Positions 24,730-33,889 of a stretch of 64,000 nucleotides of DNA are shown piece after piece (position 1 is the first letter of the stretch; each line of letters opens with the position of its first letter). The notes under the pieces are model-generated. The model searched no databases, was not told where the DNA came from, and saw nothing but the letters and a program-made list of their open reading frames with translations. The position numbers and the translations under genes were made by a program. This DNA comes from Methylosinus trichosporium OB3b. Lineage in GTDB: Bacteria > Pseudomonadota > Alphaproteobacteria > Rhizobiales > Beijerinckiaceae. The stretch covers positions 124,001 through 188,000 of the forward strand of contig NZ_CP023739.1 in the NCBI RefSeq assembly GCF_002752655.1. The letters run 5' to 3'.

Positions 24730-26655
24730 ATGGATGCCGAAAATGAGAATGCGGTTCAGCAAACGCCCGCTCCGATCGGCGGCGCGCCCGGGCGTCCGCT
24801 GTCCATCGACATCATTATACCCGTATACAATGCTCTCGATCAGGTGCGCGAGTGCATCAAGAGCGTCGTCGCCCACCGTGACGACCTCGTCAATGTGATC
24901 GTCGTCAATGACGCGAGCCATCCGCATGTGGGCGAATGGCTCGACGCCGAACACGCCGGCACGATTCGCTGCACGATCATTCACAAGGAGCAGAACGAAG
25001 GCTATCTGAAGGCGATCAATCAAGGGTTGGAGCTGTCGAAGGCGGATATCGTGATCTGCCAGAACTCGGACACGATCATCTTCGAGAATTTTTTCGATAT
25101 CGTCAGAGCTCTGTTCCAGTCCGACCCTAAAATCGCAGTCATCAACCCGGTGTCCGTCTGGGCCAATTGGACACGCATTCCGTTTCCGTCCGGGCATACG
25201 GTGTTTTCGCTGGCGGACAGACTGTGGCGGGCCAATGGTCTCAGCGTCCGCGATATCCAGAACGCGTCGGGCTTCTGTTTTGCGGTTCGCGGCGAGGCGC
25301 TGCTGCGCCTGGGCTCGTTCGATCCGGTCTATGATCCCGGCTATTGGGAAGAAACCGATTTCTGCATGAAGGTTTTGGACGCCGGCTTGCGCGTCGTCTG
25401 CGCGCCGGGGCTGTTCGTCTTTCATCACGGCTGGTCCTCATTCGGGGCCGACGCCCGCAACATGAACATGGAGAAGAACGAACGCATTTTCCGCAGCCGA
25501 TGGGGTGAGCAATTTTCGGCTCTCGAAAAATGGTTCAAATTCAATGACCCTCTGCGCGGGCTCAAGAACGAGCTCGCTTGCACTGACAGCGCCGTCGATA
25601 ACGTCTATGCGCGAAGCGCCGCCGCAGACGGATTGTCTGTTCTCTATATCTTGCCGTCATTGGCGCATTACGGAGGGATCATCTCCGTCATTCAGGTGGT
25701 GAACCGCCTCGTCATGCAGGGCGTGCGCGCGAATATCGCGGTGACGAAGGCAGGGGACAAATCGGTCCTGCGCTATTGCGCCTGCTACTTCAATCCACTC
25801 TTCTTCGAGAACGAGGCCGAGCTGATCCAGAATTGTCCGCAGGTCGATGTCGTCGTCGCGACTCATTGGACGACCGCCTATTCGGCGATCAAATTGACCA
25901 ATGTCGGCAAGGCGAAGCGGGCCGCCTATTTCGTGCAGGATTACGAGCCCGATTTTCATACCGATGATCCGATGCGGGCCCGGCTGGCCGAGGCGACCTA
26001 TAAATTGATCAGCGACCGCATCTGCAAGACCAGCTGGCTGAAGGAGAAGCTCGACGCCTATGGCGGCGACACCGAGATCATTCCGATCGGCCTCAACACG
26101 GATATCTTCGCCGACTATCGGCAGCCGCGCGAAAACCTCGTCCTCACCATGGCGAGGCCCTCCTCGGCCCGGCGAAACTGGCCGACCGCGCTCAAAGCCT
26201 TCAGGATATTGGCCGAAATTCGTCCCGATATAGCGCTCGGCGTCTATGGCTCGAATTTCAAACCGGGCGAGCTGCCGCCCAGCATCACGAGCTATGGCCT
26301 CTTGGAGAGCGCATCTAGCGTCGCGAGAATGCTCAATCGTGCGAAAGTGCTGCTCGACGCGTCGACGTTTCAGGGCTTCGGGCGCCCCGGCCTCGAGGCC
26401 ATCGCCTGCGGCGTCGCGCCGGTTCTCACCAAGAACGGCGGCATCACCTCCTATGCAAAGCACATGCACAATGCACTGCTGATCAATCCGTTCGACGTCG
26501 GCGAGATCGTGACCTCGATCTGCCGCATCATCGACGACGAGCCGCTCTATGAGCGGCTGCGGACGAATGGCAAAGGACTGTCGGCGAATTACACGTTGGA
26601 TCGCGAAGGCGCACAGACGCGGGTGTTCCTGGAACGTGTGCTGAGGAACGGCTGA
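24730..26655 (+). CDS. bifunctional GT2-GT4 glycosyltransferase
   Basis: 641 residues from ATG 24730, with GGTGGAG 10 bp upstream (the frame is open back to 24649). GT2 domain about 25-270: LSIDIIIPVYNALDQVRECI, CQNSDTIIF at the DxD position and PGYWEETDFCMKVLDAGLRV with the acidic catalytic segment. GT4 domain about 330-635: LPSLAHYGGIISVIQVVNRL, YFVQDYEPDFHTDDP (typical of WsaF-like rhamnosyltransferases), then DASTFQGFGRPGLEAIACGV. One chain carries two transferases that probably add successive sugars, rhamnose being plausible from the family. Follows the 1056-aa transferase by 135 bp, probably the same operon. Confidence 0.88.
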   Translation: MDAENENAVQQTPAPIGGAPGRPLSIDIIIPVYNALDQVRECIKSVVAHRDDLVNVIVVNDASHPHVGEWLDAEHAGTIRCTIIHKEQNEGYLKAINQGLELSKADIVICQNSDTIIFENFFDIVRALFQSDPKIAVINPVSVWANWTRIPFPSGHTVFSLADRLWRANGLSVRDIQNASGFCFAVRGEALLRLGSFDPVYDPGYWEETDFCMKVLDAGLRVVCAPGLFVFHHGWSSFGADARNMNMEKNERIFRSRWGEQFSALEKWFKFNDPLRGLKNELACTDSAVDNVYARSAAADGLSVLYILPSLAHYGGIISVIQVVNRLVMQGVRANIAVTKAGDKSVLRYCACYFNPLFFENEAELIQNCPQVDVVVATHWTTAYSAIKLTNVGKAKRAAYFVQDYEPDFHTDDPMRARLAEATYKLISDRICKTSWLKEKLDAYGGDTEIIPIGLNTDIFADYRQPRENLVLTMARPSSARRNWPTALKAFRILAEIRPDIALGVYGSNFKPGELPPSITSYGLLESASSVARMLNRAKVLLDASTFQGFGRPGLEAIACGVAPVLTKNGGITSYAKHMHNALLINPFDVGEIVTSICRIIDDEPLYERLRTNGKGLSANYTLDREGAQTRVFLERVLRNG

Positions 26656-26693
26656 CCGCTCGATGACGTCTGACGAGGGGAAGGAGCTTTCCC

Positions 26694-26759
26694 ATGAATC
26701 TTACCGTCGCGCGGAAGCCCAAATGGCTTTCGCGGCGACTGAACCGCGCCTATTCGTGA
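26694..26759 (+). CDS. 21-residue open frame, probable remnant
   Basis: ATG 26694 is preceded by a strong AAGGAG site and encodes MNLTVARKPKWLSRRLNRAY plus Ser before TGA. It follows the bifunctional transferase by 38 bp and stops 13 bp before IS6 debris. It may be the start of a third operon gene destroyed by the IS. Confidence 0.3.
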   Translation: MNLTVARKPKWLSRRLNRAYS

Positions 26760-26772
26760 CTGCGCGTCTTTT

Positions 26773-26864
26773 GGCTCTGTCGCAAATTTTGTTTATGGAC
26801 GCGATGAGCGTGTGAGAGTGACGCGGCTCACGCCGCGAGGGCATAGAACGGCTCTGTCGCAAAT
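26773..26864. repeat. nested IS6 end fragments
   Basis: 26773-26849 repeats the tail end of the IS6 element (GGCTCTGTCGCAAATTTTG onward, through the transposase stop region). 26850-26864 is another 15 bp of the same end (GGCTCTGTCGCAAAT). Copy A2 then starts with its head end. At least two earlier IS6 insertions or deletions therefore occurred at this point. Confidence 0.8.
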
Positions 26865-27666
26865 GGTTCTGTCGCGAATTTTTTACCGCGGGTCGGTTGG
26901 GGCTATGATCGGTGGCAGTGGAGCTGGCGGACGTGTGCGATGATCGATTTCAAGGGCAGCCATTTTGAACGCGACGTGATCCTGTGGAGCGTCCGCTGGT
27001 ATGTGGCGTATCCCATGAGCTATCGCCAGCTCGAAGAAATGATGGAAGAGCGCGGCGTCGAAGTCGACCATTCCACGCTCAACCGCTGGGTCGTCAAGTA
27101 TGCGCCTTTGCTGGAAAATCAGTTCCGTGCTCGCAAGCGCGCGATCGGATCCAGCTGGCGTCTCGATGAGACCTACGTGAAAGTCAAAGGCTGCTGGAAA
27201 TATCTATATCGGGCGGTCGACAAGGTAGGCGCGACGGTGGATTTCCTGCTGACGGCCAAGAGGGACTGCAAAGCCGCGCTGCGCTTTTTGCGCAAGGCGA
27301 TCGGCCAGCATGGCGAGCCGGAGAAGATCACGATCGACAAGAGCGGCGCCAACACGGCAGCGATCGAACGCTACAATGCGGAGCATGGAGCCGACATCGA
27401 AATCCGCCGCATCAAATATCTCAATAATATCGTCGAACAGGACCATCGAGCGGTGAAGCGAGTAACGCGGCCGATGTTGGGTTTCAAATCATTTCGATCC
27501 GCTGCTGCGACACTCTCGGGGATCGAGCTCATGCATATGATCCGAAAGGACCAGTTGCAGACCACGGGCAAATTGCGTCCAGCACAGCAGTTCTACGCCC
27601 TCGCCGCGTGATCTGAAACACTCTCATACGCTCGTCGCGTCCATAAACAAAATTTGCGACAGAGCC
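26865..27666 (+). mobile_element. IS6-family insertion sequence, copy A2
   Basis: 802 bp, almost identical to copy A1 but inverted, with both terminal repeats (GGTTCTGTCGCGAATTTTT at 26865, complement of GGCTCTGTCGCAAATTTTG at 27666). Left neighbour is IS6 debris; right neighbour is the N-terminal half of an ISAs1 transposase. No target duplication is seen. Confidence 0.93.
26940..27611 (+). CDS. IS6-family transposase
   Basis: 223 residues, full length, with DDE residues in WRLDETYVKVKG, ITIDKSGANT and NNIVEQDHRA. It has the same sequence as the A1 transposase apart from one residue. Probably active. Confidence 0.95.
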   Translation: MIDFKGSHFERDVILWSVRWYVAYPMSYRQLEEMMEERGVEVDHSTLNRWVVKYAPLLENQFRARKRAIGSSWRLDETYVKVKGCWKYLYRAVDKVGATVDFLLTAKRDCKAALRFLRKAIGQHGEPEKITIDKSGANTAAIERYNAEHGADIEIRRIKYLNNIVEQDHRAVKRVTRPMLGFKSFRSAAATLSGIELMHMIRKDQLQTTGKLRPAQQFYALAA

Positions 27667-27880
27667 AGCAGCAGCACCTCGCGAAGCGGATGCGCGACGC
27701 GCCAGGGCTCGCGCGGGTCGTCGATGATCGAGAAATGGTCGAGAAGCGCCTTCAGACGCGACTTCTCTTTGAAAACGGCGAAGGCGAGGCTCATGACGGC
27801 GGCTCCAGAATCACTCCGCCCACAGGAAATCACCCCGCGCGCAATCCGTTAACCGCCGTTAACCCGAATTCGGAGCCCTG
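27667..27880 (-). pseudogene. ISAs1-family transposase, N-terminal piece with left end
   Basis: From ATG 27794 the minus strand reads MSLAFAVFKEKSRLKALLDH, FSIIDDPREPWRVAHPLREV and LLLAL, a typical ISAs1-family start, then runs into the end of IS6 copy A2. The 25-bp terminal repeat lies at 27856-27880, in direct rather than inverted orientation to the one at 21246-21270. Confidence 0.9.
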
Positions 27881-27890
27881 TCCCACATTC
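27881..27890. repeat. ISAs1 target-site duplication, copy 2
   Basis: TCCCACATTC, the exact reverse complement of the duplication at 21271-21280. Confidence 0.9.
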
Positions 27891-27967
27891 CGCACCGCTT
27901 GCTCAGGTCGTGATGACCGGATAGAGGTCGTGCGAGCGCTGCGCGCGCTGTTCACGAGGACGCTGGA

Positions 27968-29194
27968 ATGGTGGATTACCCGACCGACTTTGCAATCCCT
28001 CAGCCGAGCGGAACGTTCGGCGCTTATTGCGCCGGGGGGCATCGGGATGTCGAGGGGTGGCTGGAGCCCAGCATTCTCACCGCGATCACCGGCTTTATCG
28101 CCTTCCAGCGCGCCGCCGGTCTGCCCGCCACCTTTGCGGAGATCGGAGTTCATCACGGGCGCTTCTATCTCGGCCTCGCGCTCGCCATGGGAGCGTCGAG
28201 TCGCGGCGTCGCTATCGACGTCTTCGAGGCGCAGCATCTCAATCCGGACGGCTCGGGCAAGGGCAATCGCCAAGCGTTCGTCTCGAACATGGCGCGCTTG
28301 AACGTCGCGGCGGATCGACAGACCATCATCGCCCACGACAGCCGATTGGTGTCGCCGCAACAAGTGATTTCCGCGCTCGGCGGTCAGCACGTGTCAATCT
28401 TCAGCGTCGATGGCGCGCATACGGTCGAATATACGATATCGGATCTCGAGCTCGCGGCCGCGACGATCGCGGAATGCGGGATCATCATCGTCGACGACCT
28501 GTTCAATGCGCGCTGGCCTGGCGTCATCGACGGCGTGCTGCAGTGGCTTCGGTCCAAGGCCGGCACATTCGAAATGGTCGTCTATGGCGACAACAAGGGC
28601 TTCATCGCGCGAAGCGCGGTCGCTTCCGCCTATCGTCAGATGCTGGTTTCGGGTCCGGCGCGGCGGTTCGGCGCCTTCCATCCCGTCGTCTTTGCGGGAC
28701 GCCCCTCGCTGTTCGCGCGTTTTGCAGACCCGCGCGCCGCCTTTCCGCTGGGCTCAGACGCCGAGGGCGCGCCCGAGGGGCGCGTGGACTTCTGCAAGGG
28801 CGGCGCGGGCGCGCCGTTGCTCGGAGAGGGATGGGCAATGCCCGAGAAAGGCGGCGTCTGGTCGATCCGGCGGGAGGCGAAGGTCGCGCTGCCGACGAGC
28901 TATGTCGCTCGCGCCGCCACTCCGCTGACGATCACTTTGCAGGCGTTCGTGCCCGACGGAGAGACGCAACGCCTCACCGTCTCGGCCGGCGGCCGCAGCG
29001 TGTTTTCCGAGGGCGTCAAGACGGGCGTTCACACGATCATGCTCGGCCGTGAGGAACTAAAGCGAGCAGGAGCGCAAGGGGCCGAGCGCATCGAGCTGAC
29101 CTTCGGGGTCGAGCGTCTGTTCATTCCGAGCGCTTTCAGCCTCGGCTCGGATAACCGCGAGCTCGGCATCAGGCTCGTCTGCTGCGACGCCTGA
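27968..29194 (+). CDS. class I SAM-dependent methyltransferase with C-terminal beta domain
   Basis: 408 residues. About 45-235 is a Methyltransf_24-type domain: FAEIGVHHGRFYLGLALAMG (SAM-binding motif I), AIDVFEAQ, FSVDGAHTVEYTISDLELAA and IIIVDDLFNARWPG. About 280-405 is a beta-rich domain with sequence like carbohydrate-binding or accessory modules of glycan enzymes. It is probably a sugar O-methyltransferase of the glycan locus. Undoing the IS6 inversion would place it divergent from the 1056-aa transferase. Confidence 0.82.
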   Translation: MVDYPTDFAIPQPSGTFGAYCAGGHRDVEGWLEPSILTAITGFIAFQRAAGLPATFAEIGVHHGRFYLGLALAMGASSRGVAIDVFEAQHLNPDGSGKGNRQAFVSNMARLNVAADRQTIIAHDSRLVSPQQVISALGGQHVSIFSVDGAHTVEYTISDLELAAATIAECGIIIVDDLFNARWPGVIDGVLQWLRSKAGTFEMVVYGDNKGFIARSAVASAYRQMLVSGPARRFGAFHPVVFAGRPSLFARFADPRAAFPLGSDAEGAPEGRVDFCKGGAGAPLLGEGWAMPEKGGVWSIRREAKVALPTSYVARAATPLTITLQAFVPDGETQRLTVSAGGRSVFSEGVKTGVHTIMLGREELKRAGAQGAERIELTFGVERLFIPSAFSLGSDNRELGIRLVCCDA

Positions 29195-29310
29195 TCCGAG
29201 ATCGTCCGGGAGAGATGCTCGGTGGAGCGTTCGCGCCCGGCGGCGTAGCGTGACGATCATGCCCCGACCAGACCGGTCGTGACGCGGCGGCGATCAGAAG
29301 GAAGGAAGCG

Positions 29311-30483
29311 GTGGAAGAGGCTGAGTTCATTGCGGTCTCCGATGGCGAAGCGATGCACTTCGCCGACGCCCGGGCTATCCCCTGGGATACGCCCGAGCGC
29401 GCAGCGAGTCTGAATGAACTCATCCACATCCTGCAATATCGCTGGTTCCGCCGGGCGCTCGAGACGACCGGTGGACACGGCCGGCATCTCGACGTCGCTT
29501 GCGGCAGCGGCTATGGCGCGGCCTATCTGTCGCAGTCGCAGGCCATCGCCGAGACGGTCGGCCTCGACCTCGACGAAGGGCGTCTGCACCTGTGCCGGCG
29601 CACCTATCCGAGTGTCCAGTTTCTCTGGGGCGATTGCGAAAGACTGCTGGACCATTTCGCGCCCGACAGCTTCGCCTTCGTCACCTCCGGCCAGACCATC
29701 GAGCATTTGATGGATCCGGTCGCCTTCATCGACGGGGTGCGCCAAATCCTGCAGCCGGACGGCGTCTTTCTGCTGATGAGTCCGACGCATGACGAGGGTC
29801 CTCACGCTCTCGAGTTTCGCAACCCTTTCCATCTAGTCGAATATAGCCCCGATACGCTGACCCCCTTGCTCGAATTCTTTTTCGCCGATGTGCGCATGGA
29901 GCGGAGGCTGCCGGCGCGCGACGTGTTCGACGATCTTCCGCGCTATGGGGGAGGCGCGCGCTTGCCGGCGGCCGATGCGGTCTATTGCGCGCAGCCCCGT
30001 AAGGCGCTCGATCCCGCGGCGGTCGCCGCCTTTCGCAGCGCGTTCCTGCTCGACATTTACGCGAGAGTGCTCGGCGATATCCAGACGCGGCTGATCCGTG
30101 AGCGCCGCAGCCGGCATTTTCTCAAGGACAGCTATCATTTGATCGATTTCGTGTCGGGCGTGTTTCCCTCCGAGCTCGAGAAGACCTGGTGCATGCCGGA
30201 GGCCAGCTTCGTGCTGCGGCCGAGCTCGCCCGGACGGCGGATTCAGTTGCGTCTCCTGATGCCGGCGACCGCCGAATTTCCGATGACCTCGGTGCTGCAA
30301 TGGCCGGGCGGCGAGACCCGCCTCGACGTCGCCGACCGCCGCCTTCGCACGGCCGAGTTCGGTCCGCTGACAGAACCGACGCCGTTGCGCGTGACGACGA
30401 CTCCGCCCTATGTCGCGAGCGAGCACGGCCTCGAGGACATCCGCACTTTCGGATGCTGCCTCGTCGGAGTCGCCGAGCTCTGA
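29311..30483 (+). CDS. class I SAM-dependent methyltransferase
   Basis: 390 residues, GTG start at 29311 with AAGGAAG 5 bp before. Motif I HLDVACGSGYGAAYLS near residue 57, then GLDLDEGRL, TSGQTIEHLMDPVAFIDGVR and LQPDGVFLLMSPTHDE, as in Methyltransf_11/23 enzymes. A C-terminal beta-rich extension (about 300-390) resembles in type the extension of the preceding methyltransferase. The 116-bp gap suggests co-expression. Likely modifies a glycan, though the substrate is not evident. Confidence 0.83.
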   Translation: MEEAEFIAVSDGEAMHFADARAIPWDTPERAASLNELIHILQYRWFRRALETTGGHGRHLDVACGSGYGAAYLSQSQAIAETVGLDLDEGRLHLCRRTYPSVQFLWGDCERLLDHFAPDSFAFVTSGQTIEHLMDPVAFIDGVRQILQPDGVFLLMSPTHDEGPHALEFRNPFHLVEYSPDTLTPLLEFFFADVRMERRLPARDVFDDLPRYGGGARLPAADAVYCAQPRKALDPAAVAAFRSAFLLDIYARVLGDIQTRLIRERRSRHFLKDSYHLIDFVSGVFPSELEKTWCMPEASFVLRPSSPGRRIQLRLLMPATAEFPMTSVLQWPGGETRLDVADRRLRTAEFGPLTEPTPLRVTTTPPYVASEHGLEDIRTFGCCLVGVAEL

Positions 30484-30500
30484 TCGTCTGTGAAGACGGC

Positions 30501-31916
30501 TCAGTCCCGGATCAGCAGCGCGATCGGTCGGCTCGGCGGCGCGCAGCCCAGTGGCCGCGCATCGGTGCAGTCCGGCCGGGCGTCGCCGTCGGCGAATTGG
30601 GTGATCCATCGGAGCAGGGCGCGGCCCTTCTCGCCTCCAGGAATGGCGCTCTGTCGGAGCCTGAAGCCCTTCGGGACCTCCTCGTGGAAAGGATCGGCGG
30701 AGCGAGGCGCCGTCGGCTTGCGATCGCCGGTGATCACGAAGTTCGAATCGAGCTCCAGCTCCCCTTGGCCGTGCACGACATGGTAATAGCGCAGCGCGTA
30801 GCCGCCGCGCCGATTTGGCGTGATCGGGTTCGTCGATATCTCCGGACGCGTCGTTCCATAGCCCGACAACGCCCATTTGTAATTCCAGGCGGTCAGCTTC
30901 TCGATTCCCCATTCTCCCGCCTGTGGCGCGGCGAGATATAATTCAGTCGAGCCGTTTTCATCGAATTTCAAATAAGTCAAAAGCGGACGGCCGTCGGGAT
31001 CGAAGCCGAGACGCGGCGGCCCCATCAAGCCGCTTCCTTCGTTCACCGCATCGACCACCGCCGTCGATGTTTCGGAAATCGGCAGGTCCAGACTGCGGCC
31101 ATTCACATCGGTCCATGTCTGCAGGTCGCTCGTCTGGGCGAAGCCGATAAAGTAATTGGTCGCGACATCGGCGTTGCGGCGCCAGTTCCACGCGAGGCTC
31201 AGTCGGCCGTCGGGCGAGAATTGCGGATCGAAGGGATAGGCGCTCGAATGGTGGCGGCCGTGATGCTCGCCGAGCACAGGTCGGTCGGACGGATCGCGCC
31301 AAGAAGCTCCATCGAAAATCTTGAAGCGGGTTTCGCCGGCCCCCGAGCGCCCGTTGCGATAGCCGAACAGGACGTCTCCGTTCGGCATTGTAGCGAAGCG
31401 CGGATAGGTGACCGCGTCCTCGCCAGAGCCGGTCATGCGATTGGCGATGCTCAGAGATCCGAGTGGCGCGCCGATTGAAAGACGCGCATAGATCAGCGGG
31501 TCGGCGTGCATCCCGCCGCAGATGTGCAGCACGCCGAAGCGATCGGCAAAGATCCTCACTTCCCGATGCGCATCATATCCCGGCAGCGGACCCGAGAGGG
31601 ATGTGCGAGTCACTAAGTTATTCGTCAAATCGACGGCGGCGAGGGTGAGGCACCGTTCCGCGTTAAGGTAGCCGACATAAACGATGTCGTCGACGATGAC
31701 GGCATCGAACCGGATATCGGCCCCGGTCCAGGCGTCGTCGACGACAACTCGGCGATATACGGGGCCAGCCGCTTGAGAATGAGCAGCGATCTGGCTGAAG
31801 CTGGCGACGCCCGTCGCGACGAGACAGGCGCGGCGCGAGAAGAGGCGGGGAGAGGCTGTTACTGGTTGAGCTGCAAATTTAGGGGAAGGCCGCGGGATGG
31901 GGTTCGCTATTTGATT
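30501..31916 (-). pseudogene. BNR-repeat (BNR_4-type) exported protein, 5' end lost
   Basis: About 470 residues of a five- or six-bladed propeller family: VVVDDAWTGADIRFDAVIVD, YDAHREVRIFADRFGVLHIC, TYPRFATMPNGDVLFGYRNG, HHSSAYPFDPQFSPDGRLSL and MGPPRLGFDPDGRPLLTYLK. The N-terminus shows a twin-arginine-like signal (SPRLFSRRACLVATGVASF), but no ATG, GTG or TTG occurs in frame before it. Instead the frame runs into an IS6 transposase remnant at 31917. Export is lost or depends on a fusion start. The family binds or cleaves polysaccharides, fitting the glycan neighbourhood. Confidence 0.75.
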
Positions 31917-32496
31917 AGGAACAAGCAGCGAGCACCGCGCTCCAGATTTCGGGCGCACTTGCCCCAGCGGCTCTAAATTTGCTGAGCGCGAATTGACACT
32001 TCCTGATCCGGTGCATGAGGTCCACGCTGGCGATAGTGAAGGACGCATGTCGGATTCCCTTGAACCGGAGCATGGGACCCAAACGAGGCCTATGGATCGG
32101 TGATCCTGTTCAACGAGATTAACAAAAAGTTTCGAAGATCGAATTCGAGTCCGCGCGGCCCCTCGATGCTGAGCGAGAAGTTCACGCGCCGCCTGATGCA
32201 AAGCCTGAGGCAAGCGTCCCTGGCTCGCAAAAGCACGACGAAACAAAGCTTTAACGGCGGCGATAAATCGCTCGGCGCGCAGCAAAAAGTCCACCGTTTT
32301 TCCCGCCTTGTCGACGGCGCGGTAGAGATAGGCCCACCGACCCTTGATCTTGACGTAGACCTCATCCACGCGCCACGATCCGCCGCCCTTGCGCGCGAAG
32401 CGGTTCCACCGCTTTTCGAACTCAGGAGCGTAGCGCTGGACCCAGCGCATGATGGTCGTATGGGCCAAAGACAAGCGGCGTTCGGCCATCATTTCC
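31917..32496 (-). pseudogene. diverged IS6-family transposase remnant
   Basis: Begins mid-protein (MMAERRLSLAHTTIMRWVQR), has SWRVDEVYVKIKGRWAYLYR with the first catalytic Asp, then after frameshifts VNLVEQDHRSI (Glu) and in another frame RFKGIRHASFTIASVDLMHR down to a TAA at 31917. N-terminus missing. A different IS6 subgroup from the A and B copies. Confidence 0.82.
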
Positions 32497-32601
32497 CCGA
32501 AGATCGTTCATGTTCAGCATCGCCCGTCACCGCAGCGTCCGGTCGCACTCGTCCGGGCGATTATGGTCCGCTCACGCCGTTCGCACCAGAGCCCCCAGGC
32601 G

Positions 32602-33249
32602 CTACCGCGCCTGCGCCTTTTGGGCCCATCCCCATCTGCCGTCGTCGCGCAGATTCTCATAGCCCGGATGCTGCCGAACCAGGAGATCGAACACGTCGAG
32701 CACATGAGGAGCCGCGCGATAATCCTCGGGGAAGGATGCGGACCTCTGGCTCCAACTCGGGCTATCGCGAAAACACCATCGCATATCGTCGAAGATGATC
32801 CATCCGCCGGGTCGTAGGAGCTTGTCGATCAGAAAGAAGTCCAGACCGGCTTGCTCCCAGCTATGGTACCCGTCAATAAAAGCGAGGTCGAATCGATGAG
32901 TGCATGCTCCATCTACGGTGGAGTTGGCAATCATATGACGCAAAAGCCAATGGCTGCCGAAATGGGCGCGCATCGGCTTCACATAGTCGGACAGGCCGAG
33001 GCTCTGCGACAGGGTTTCGGCGTTCGGCTGGAACGTCAGCGAAACGGGCACGTCAAGAGAGGTGACGGAGCCGCGACCCTTCTCCTGCAGGGCCGCCGCC
33101 ATATAGCACGCCGACTTTCCGTGGAAGGTCCCGACTTCGACTATGTCGTAGATCGGGTTGTCTAACACGAACTGGTATAGTTGAGCGCCCGCCTTTGCCG
33201 ATGTTGCGGGGAGACTGGCGATTTGCGGCTCCAATTCGGATAGCTTCAT
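32602..33249 (-). CDS. class I SAM-dependent methyltransferase (Methyltransf_24)
   Basis: 215 residues from ATG 33249 (MKLSELEPQIASL). Motif I IVEVGTFHGKSACYMAAALQ, then SVTSLDVPVSLTF, FDLAFIDGYHSWEQAGLDFF and GGWIIFDDMRWCF. The short single-domain form is common among glycan- or cephalosporin-hydroxylase-like methyltransferases in surface polysaccharide clusters. It is transcribed opposite to the two methyltransferases at 28-30 kb and isolated by IS debris on both sides. Confidence 0.85.
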   Translation of the reverse strand: MKLSELEPQIASLPATSAKAGAQLYQFVLDNPIYDIVEVGTFHGKSACYMAAALQEKGRGSVTSLDVPVSLTFQPNAETLSQSLGLSDYVKPMRAHFGSHWLLRHMIANSTVDGACTHRFDLAFIDGYHSWEQAGLDFFLIDKLLRPGGWIIFDDMRWCFRDSPSWSQRSASFPEDYRAAPHVLDVFDLLVRQHPGYENLRDDGRWGWAQKAQAR

Positions 33250-33579
33250 CGATACCCTGCCTAACTTGGCCGAACATAGAAAACCAGCGGTTTGCAAGCT
33301 GGTCTTCGGCTGTCCCTCTATGCCTAAGGGCCGCTCCCTGCTCCGTCAACCCAGCTCCTGAACCACAACAAGGGAACCGCATTTGAAGCCGATTGACAAT
33401 AGCTTTTGGGTTGCATGCTTTTGAAGAATCGATTCTAGCCGATGGCCGAATCGGGCTACGGCGTAGGATCGCATGTCTCGCCGGTGCTGATCGGCCATGG
33501 CGGAATTTGGGCGATGACGGCGTGAGGCGAGCGGCGTTGGTGTCCGGCCGACCCGAACTTCCCGGAGGAGCGTTACGCC
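33250..33579. other. no recognised gene
   Basis: 330 bp between the methyltransferase start and an IS256 remnant. It probably contains the methyltransferase promoter and the left end of the IS256 element. A good GGAGGAG site precedes the IS256 ATG. Confidence 0.35.
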
Positions 33580-33875
33580 ATGACCGAGAATAATGCTGTC
33601 GCCTTCCATCAGAAAGACGAAATCGACGGCTCGCTCACGGAAATTCTGCGCTCTGGCGCGAGGCGGCTCATCAAGCAAGCCGTGGAGGCGGAGTTCGCGG
33701 CCTTCCTGGCCTCGCACGGCGATCTGAAGCTGCCGGACGGTCGCCAGCGCGTCGTTCGGCATGGGCATGACCCAGTTCGCCCGATCCAGACGGGTATTGG
33801 GCCGGTAGAGGTGGAAAAACCCAAGGCGCGGGACCGCGGGGCGTTGAGCGCCGAGGAACGGTTTCCGCTATTCGT
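33580..33875 (+). pseudogene. IS256-family transposase, N-terminal remnant
   Basis: Starts MTENNAVAFHQKDEIDGSLT and continues EILRSGARRLIKQAVEAEFA, LPDGRQRVVRHGHDPVRPIQ and TGIGPVEVEKPKARDRG, typical of the IS256 N-terminus. Homology ends near 33870, where a truncated IS630 element begins on the other strand. The DDE domain is absent. Confidence 0.85.
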
Positions 33876-33889
33876 CGTCAATCCTGCCG

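Noticed and set aside
19722..27666. IS6 copies A1 and A2 as a classical composite transposon
   Set aside because: No 8-bp target duplications flank the unit, and the ISAs1 footprint shows an inversion event instead.
30501..32492. One 663-residue protein
   Set aside because: It is a chance in-frame joining of an IS6 transposase remnant and a BNR-repeat protein; reported as two features.
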